A stretch of DNA of 9,536 nt from positions 1 through 9,536 of the forward strand of contig CAMLDR010000159.1 of the NCBI GenBank assembly GCA_946478775.1. Reading direction: 5' to 3'. Within the stretch, counting starts at the first letter, position 1. Each line of letters opens with the position of its first letter. Below, piece after piece: positions 6,260 through 9,536 of the stretch. Source of the DNA: an uncultured Flavobacteriales bacterium. Lineage in GTDB: Bacteria; Bacteroidota; Bacteroidia; Flavobacteriales; Crocinitomicaceae. Below the pieces are notes generated by a model. It was not told the DNA's origin, ran no database searches, and worked only from the letters and a program-made list of their open reading frames with translations. Made by a program: the position numbers and the translations under genes.

Positions 6260-6354
6260 CAATTGAAAAGGTTGATTTCTTCAAAGGCTAAAAATCTTGC
6301 TCATTTACGGTGATTGGGCGTCTTTTCAATTTATCCATTTTCAATTTTCAATTT
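6240..6354. repeat. Imperfect inverted repeat spanning a stop codon
   Basis: The left arm (6240-6270) is built from AATTGAAAA-type units and the right arm (6322-6354) from their complement. CAATTGAAAAG (6260-6270) pairs with CTTTTCAATTT (6322-6332) at 10 of 11 bases, and AATTGAAAAGTGG (6240-6252) pairs with CCATTTTCAATT (6335-6346) with one bulge. The loop is about 51 bases. The left arm includes the last codons and stop of the SUMF1-like gene. It may serve as a weak transcript end or be a small dispersed repeat. Confidence 0.6.
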
Positions 6355-6357
6355 GAG

Positions 6358-6365
6358 TATATTTG
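6358..6365 (+). promoter_or_regulatory. Putative -7 box of the nucleotide hydrolase pair
   Basis: TATATTTG matches TAnnTTTG. The start would be near 6371, giving a leader of only about nine bases before the ATG at 6380. No -33 TTG is seen at normal spacing. Confidence 0.45.
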
Positions 6366-6379
6366 CCAAAACACAAAAA

Positions 6380-6772
6380 ATGACACTCAAAGAAACCATT
6401 TCAGCGGTTGAAACTTTTCACAATGCGTTCAACATTTCGAACAATTACCAACCAACAGCGCAGTTATCCGAAGCTGATATTACGCTTCGTTACAATCTCA
6501 TGAAAGAGGAAAACGAAGAATACCTGGAGGCTGCAAAAAATGGGGATATTGTAGAAATTGCAGATGCTTTGGGTGATCAGTTGTACATTTTGTGCGGAAC
6601 GATCCTGAAACACGGTCTTCAGGATAAAATTGCTGAAGTATTTGCCGAGATCCAACGCTCCAACATGAGTAAACTGGACGCGGACGGAAATCCGATCTAC
6701 CGGGAAGACGGAAAAGTATTGAAATCCGACTTGTATTTCAAACCGAACATTCTATCCGTTCTGGAGAAATAA
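6380..6772 (+). CDS. MazG/PRA-PH-type nucleotide pyrophosphohydrolase
   Basis: All-alpha NTP pyrophosphohydrolase-fold protein of 130 residues (PF01503-like). The metal-binding acidic motifs are present: RYNLMKEENEEYLEA (37-51, with E43/E44 and E47) and EIADALGD (59-66, with E59, D62 and D66). They are followed by a helix EVFAEIQRSNMSKLD and the C-terminal PIYREDGKV motif typical of this small subgroup. Such enzymes cleave nucleoside triphosphates or phosphoribosyl-ATP to monophosphate and pyrophosphate. With no his genes around, a house-cleaning role on unwanted nucleotides is more likely than histidine synthesis, but the substrate is unknown. I chose ATG 6380 rather than an upstream TTG at 6314, because the extra 22 residues (MGVFSIYPFSIFNLSIF...) are translated inverted-repeat DNA and the -7 box lies inside them. 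It shares an operon with the Nudix gene two bases downstream. Confidence 0.8.
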   Translation: MTLKETISAVETFHNAFNISNNYQPTAQLSEADITLRYNLMKEENEEYLEAAKNGDIVEIADALGDQLYILCGTILKHGLQDKIAEVFAEIQRSNMSKLDADGNPIYREDGKVLKSDLYFKPNILSVLEK

Positions 6773-6774
6773 GT

Positions 6775-7203
6775 ATGACCCGTTTTAATATTCGCGTATA
6801 CGGTATTTGTATCAATGAACGAAAGGAAGTACTGCTTTCCGATGAATCGTACCGCGATCTGAATTTCACTAAATTCCCCGGTGGTGGTTTGGAATTCGGA
6901 GAAGGAATGATAGACTGCCTGAAACGGGAATTCCTGGAAGAGTTTAACCTGGAAATCGAGGTCGGTGAACTGTTTTATCTGACTGATTTTTTCCAAACCT
7001 CCGCTTTCTCCGAAAAAGACCAGGTAATTTCTGTTTATTACCGGATCACCGCTGATTTGGATCGCCTGGATCAACTCATGAAAAATCAAACAGGAGAAGA
7101 AGAACTCCACTGGGTGAAGCTCAGCGAATTAATAGAAGAACTGCTTACTTTTCCAATTGACAAGATCGTAGCAAAAAAACTGATGAACGAATTTGATTCC
7201 TGA
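6775..7203 (+). CDS. Nudix hydrolase
   Basis: A small cytoplasmic protein of 142 residues, normal for a single-domain Nudix enzyme. The Nudix box (37-59) is G37-x5-E43-x7-R51-E52-F-L-E55-E56-F-N-L; all metal-binding residues are intact, but the usual glycine near the end is N58. Members hydrolyse nucleoside diphosphate-linked compounds; the substrate is not predictable here. ATG 6775 is two bases after the stop of the pyrophosphohydrolase, and a GGAG at 6763-6766 inside that gene's end gives one of the few Shine-Dalgarno sites in the window, suggesting translational coupling. Two nucleotide-cleaning enzymes in one transcript suggest a shared sanitation or salvage role, which is inference. Transcription ends at the bidirectional terminator downstream. 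Confidence 0.88.
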   Translation: MTRFNIRVYGICINERKEVLLSDESYRDLNFTKFPGGGLEFGEGMIDCLKREFLEEFNLEIEVGELFYLTDFFQTSAFSEKDQVISVYYRITADLDRLDQLMKNQTGEEELHWVKLSELIEELLTFPIDKIVAKKLMNEFDS

Positions 7204-7251
7204 ATTCAGCGCCGGATTGGTAATTCACCCGGATTTCAGTTTGTACTACAC

Positions 7252-7291
7252 AAAAAAAACAGGAATCCTTTTGGAACTCCTGTTTTTTTTT
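7252..7291. terminator. Bidirectional terminator between the Nudix and OmpA-family genes
   Basis: An A tract (7252-7259) is followed by ACAGGA (7259-7264), an inner TCC-TTTT-GGA hairpin (7266-7275), TCCTGT (7278-7283) and a T tract to 7291. Both strands give a stem followed by U residues, so it can end both convergent transcripts. It lies 17 bases from the end of the minus-strand gene. Confidence 0.88.
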
Positions 7292-7307
7292 ATTTTTTGA
7301 CTATCTC

Positions 7308-8681
7308 TTATTCAAACACAATCTCAAATTCAACACGTCTGTTTAGTGCCTGACCTTCCGGTGAGTCGTTTGTTGTCTTTGGCTTTGCTTCACCGTACCC
7401 CTTTGCATTGATTCGTTCAAACTCAACCCCTTTCGAAACAAGATAAGTTGCAACCGTTTGTGCTCTTTCTTCGGAAAGAATCAGGTTTTTTGCTTCATCA
7501 CCAATATTGTCCGTATGGCCCGATATATCCAATCGGTAATCCGGATTTTGTTTCATTACGCGAACCACCTCATCCAATACCGGAAGAGATGTTTTCAATA
7601 AAGTACTTTTTGAATATTCAAACTCAACACCTTTAAGCGCTTTTGTCATAACATCCTGAACTTCTTTCGTTACTGCCGGACAACCTCTGTTTGACATTAG
7701 TCCGGGAGTATGAGGACAATGGTCTTCTAAGTCAGCAACACCATCCTTATCACTGTCCGGACAACCGTTTGTGGCGTATGCACCAGCAACTTCCGGACAA
7801 GCATCGTAAGCATCCGCAATTCCGTCGGTATCTCTATCTGCAATTGCAGCACCTTTCGAATTCACAAAACTTCCAGCAGGAGTATTTGGTTCTTCATCCA
7901 ATGCGTTTGGAACCCCATCCTTGTCATCATCGCGGGATTGCTCTTTCAATGCTGCGATCTCGGCTTTCATTTCATCCAATTCCTTCATCCCGGCACCAGC
8001 AGCTCCATAAACAGTTGGAGTCCAGTCAGCATGTGACTTGTTTTTACCTAAATAATACGAAACACCAATGCTTAGATTCAACATATATCCGTCAATCGCT
8101 CCCTTTTTGTTAACTGCCTGCATGTCAAACCGATTGTTTTGACGTGCGTGAAAAATGAATGAAAGATCACCATTGAGGGACCATCTTTCATTCAGCTTAA
8201 GCTGCGGAGTTGCACCGAAAGTGAAATTGATCATGCCATCTGCACGTTTGGACAATGACTCGGTATTGGCAATTCGGGGGTTGTTGTTTGACCAGAGGCT
8301 TGAAAACCCGAAGCCTCCGTGAACCAAAAGCCCTATGCGAGGCATCACTTGCGGAAAATGCAGTATATCACCTGCATTGATAACCCCCTCCAATGAAGTT
8401 CTTACATAATAACTGTTGTAAGGACGATCAATGAAGTCAAGGAAATCATAATTCACCCCCAGACGGATTCCTGCACGGTTGGTAAACATATACCTTGCGT
8501 TGATCCCATAATGATGGATTTGATAAAGACGTGTTGTGGCTCTGCTTGGGGCCATACCGTCGTGTGCACCAATAGATACACCCAGCGACCATTTGTTCAT
8601 GGTTTTCACATCGTTCTGAGCACTTAGCGCAAACGGTAAACAAATGAAAAGTAACTTGAAAAGTAAATGAAAAGCTTTCAT
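7308..8681 (-). CDS. OmpA-family outer-membrane protein with TSP3 repeats
   Basis: A 457-residue protein from ATG 8681. It has a signal peptide (MKAFHLLFKLLFICLPFALSA, cleavage near A21) and an N-terminal beta-barrel-like domain (about 30-215, with alternating patterns such as YGINARYMF and LSIGVSYYLG). A short charged helix (231-249) and three thrombospondin type 3 calcium-binding repeats follow (DDDKDGVPNALDEEP, DRDTDGIADAYDACP and DSDKDGVADLEDHCP, about 250-323). The C-terminal OmpA domain (about 345-457) holds D391 and R406, spaced as the peptidoglycan-binding Asp and Arg of E. coli OmpA, and the closing NRRVEFEI motif. It probably ties the outer membrane to the cell wall. The frame is open 33 codons further upstream, but that extension would bury the signal peptide and overlap the promoter, so I rejected it. 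It is a single-gene unit; its physiological role beyond structure is unknown. Confidence 0.92.
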   Translation of the reverse strand: MKAFHLLFKLLFICLPFALSAQNDVKTMNKWSLGVSIGAHDGMAPSRATTRLYQIHHYGINARYMFTNRAGIRLGVNYDFLDFIDRPYNSYYVRTSLEGVINAGDILHFPQVMPRIGLLVHGGFGFSSLWSNNNPRIANTESLSKRADGMINFTFGATPQLKLNERWSLNGDLSFIFHARQNNRFDMQAVNKKGAIDGYMLNLSIGVSYYLGKNKSHADWTPTVYGAAGAGMKELDEMKAEIAALKEQSRDDDKDGVPNALDEEPNTPAGSFVNSKGAAIADRDTDGIADAYDACPEVAGAYATNGCPDSDKDGVADLEDHCPHTPGLMSNRGCPAVTKEVQDVMTKALKGVEFEYSKSTLLKTSLPVLDEVVRVMKQNPDYRLDISGHTDNIGDEAKNLILSEERAQTVATYLVSKGVEFERINAKGYGEAKPKTTNDSPEGQALNRRVEFEIVFE

Positions 8682-8712
8682 GGCATTAGGATTATTTATT
8701 TGTTCTTGGATA

Positions 8713-8720
8713 CAAAGATA
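8713..8720 (-). promoter_or_regulatory. Putative -7 box of the OmpA-family gene
   Basis: The minus strand reads TATCTTTG, a full TAnnTTTG match. The transcript would start near 8706, about 25 bases before the ATG, which supports the ATG at 8681 as the true start. Confidence 0.5.
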
Positions 8721-8900
8721 AGGAAAACCATATTTATCCATCATAAAAAATAACAGTGTGATTTTTAACCTACGTTCCAAATAAGAAAACCACTCAATAG
8801 CAAATTATTAACTCTTGGTTAAAATAAATTAGCAGAAATAACGTCGTTTTCATTGTTTAGTAATTGACGTACCTTGAATCTAAATATTAAAAATATAACT
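8721..8900. other. Divergent intergenic region between OmpA-family and epimerase genes
   Basis: AT-rich DNA without a supported gene. It holds a small palindrome, TTAAC-TCTTG-GTTAA (8808-8822), midway between the two divergent -7 boxes, which could be a regulator site. Its half-sites are inverted, unlike the direct repeats near the phosphate genes. Confidence 0.3.
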
Positions 8901-8908
8901 TATCTTTG
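8901..8908 (+). promoter_or_regulatory. Putative -7 box of the epimerase gene
   Basis: TATCTTTG matches TAnnTTTG, and CTTG at 8873-8876 lies 24 bases upstream as a possible -33 element. The leader to the ATG at 8990 would be about 75 bases, the longest in the window. Confidence 0.45.
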
Positions 8909-8989
8909 AATTCCGAGATACAACATTAATCTGAAAACCTTCTTGCTGTGCGTCAACTCTAATGAGTTTGTTAAATCAGTTTTAATGAA

Positions 8990-9536
8990 ATGATGTATCA
9001 AAAAATACAAAACAAGAAAGTTTTAGTTACCGGGGGAGCAGGTTTTATTGGCTCCAGCCTATGTGAGGATCTTTTGAAGTATGACAATAAGGTCATTTGT
9101 CTTGATAACTTTTCAACGGGTTACAGGAAGAATATTATTCCTTTCTTATCTCACCCGAATTTTCAACTGATAGATGGAGATATTCGTAATATTATTGATT
9201 GCCAAACGGCCGTAAAGGATGTTGATATCGTTTTACATCAGGCAGCCTTAGGATCCGTTCCAATGTCATTGGATGATCCGGCAACAGCCAACGAGGTAAA
9301 TATTACCGGATTTTTGAATATGCTTATTGCCGCAAGAGATGCAGGAGTAAAACGCTTTATCTATGCTGCCAGTTCTTCTACATATGGTGATTCTGAGGAT
9401 TTACCAAAGGTGGAAGATCTCATTGGAAAACCACTATCTCCGTATGCCGTAACCAAGTACGTTAATGAATTATATGCTCACGTCTTCGGATTAAGTTATG
9501 GGATGGAGACAATAGGGTTGCGTTATTTTAATGTTT
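8990..9536 (+). CDS. UDP-N-acetylglucosamine 4-epimerase, WbpP/TviC type, cut by the window edge
   Basis: The first 182 codons of an extended short-chain dehydrogenase/epimerase; family members are about 330-350 residues. A Rossmann motif [10 protein letters not shown] (13-22) binds NAD, followed by [12 protein letters not shown] and the HQAALGSVP segment. The catalytic region carries [10 protein letters not shown] (the serine/threonine site) and [10 protein letters not shown] (the Tyr-x3-Lys pair), then IGLRYFNV at the break. The [16 protein letters not shown] and [17 protein letters not shown] stretches are close to WbpP and TviC, enzymes that interconvert UDP-GlcNAc (or its acid form) and the galacto epimer for O-antigen or capsule. 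Two adjacent in-frame ATGs (8990 and 8993) are possible starts. Substrate preference, and whether a polysaccharide cluster follows, must come from sequence to the right. Confidence 0.88.
   Translation, partial: MMYQKIQNKKVLVTGGAGFIGSSLCEDLLKYDNKVICLDNFSTGYRKNIIPFLSHPNFQLIDGDIRNIIDCQTAVKDVDIVLHQAALGSVPMSLDDPATANEVNITGFLNMLIAARDAGVKRFIYAASSSTYGDSEDLPKVEDLIGKPLSPYAVTKYVNELYAHVFGLSYGMETIGLRYFNV

Noticed and set aside
6314..6379. A 22-residue N-terminal extension of the pyrophosphohydrolase from a TTG
   Set aside because: It translates inverted-repeat DNA and contains the -7 box; the family begins near the ATG at 6380.
6380..6772. Histidine biosynthesis enzyme HisE
   Set aside because: No his genes are adjacent, and the C-terminal PIYREDGKV motif belongs to a different small subgroup of the fold.
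6697..7110. A 137-codon minus-strand frame opposite the Nudix gene
   Set aside because: It is antisense to a gene with an intact Nudix motif and has no recognisable domain or promoter.
7691..8113. A 140-codon plus-strand frame inside the OmpA-family gene
   Set aside because: His/Gln/Leu-rich antisense translation of the TSP3 repeat region; it is a shadow frame.
8682..8780. A 33-residue upstream extension of the OmpA-family protein
   Set aside because: It would hide a perfect signal peptide and run across the TATCTTTG promoter box.

Overview
The window looks like the chromosome of a Bacteroidota bacterium, probably a flavobacterium-like aerobe; the genus is not determinable by eye. The signs are an AT-rich sequence, almost no Shine-Dalgarno sites, repeated -7 boxes of the Bacteroidota type (TAnnTTTG), an OmpA protein with calcium-binding TSP3 repeats, and an OprO/OprP-type porin.

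Region 1 (about 1-5250) is a phosphate module. It holds a PhoB-like response regulator (487-1158), a phosphate-selective porin on the opposite strand (1425-2681), and a two-gene operon of a PhoU-like DUF47 protein (3042-3686) and a PiT phosphate permease (3711-5186). The 360-base divergent control region between porin and operon carries direct repeats of TTAACA with an 11-base period. This is the geometry of Pho boxes and almost the exact half-site used by Bacillus PhoP. The simplest reading is that the regulator controls uptake across the outer membrane (porin) and inner membrane (PiT plus DUF47). No histidine kinase is visible. Between regulator and porin lie six tandem copies of an 8-base unit and a decayed fragment of a second response-regulator DNA-binding domain. 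At the left edge is the end of an unrecognised reading frame.

Region 2 (about 5200-7300) begins with a strong terminator whose left arm could also pair perfectly with a second downstream arm. Then come an exported SUMF1/FGE-fold protein lacking the enzyme's cysteine motif, a large imperfect inverted repeat over its stop codon, and a tight pair of small nucleotide hydrolases (a MazG/PRA-PH-type pyrophosphohydrolase and a Nudix protein). A bidirectional terminator closes the pair.

Region 3 (7308-9536) holds an OmpA-family outer-membrane protein on the minus strand and, divergently, the first 182 codons of a WbpP/TviC-type UDP-N-acetylglucosamine 4-epimerase, cut by the window edge. The epimerase suggests a surface-polysaccharide locus to the right.

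No tRNA, rRNA, CRISPR array or intact insertion sequence was seen. The most noteworthy items are the putative Pho boxes, the response-regulator relic, the alternative terminator arms and the short repeats.
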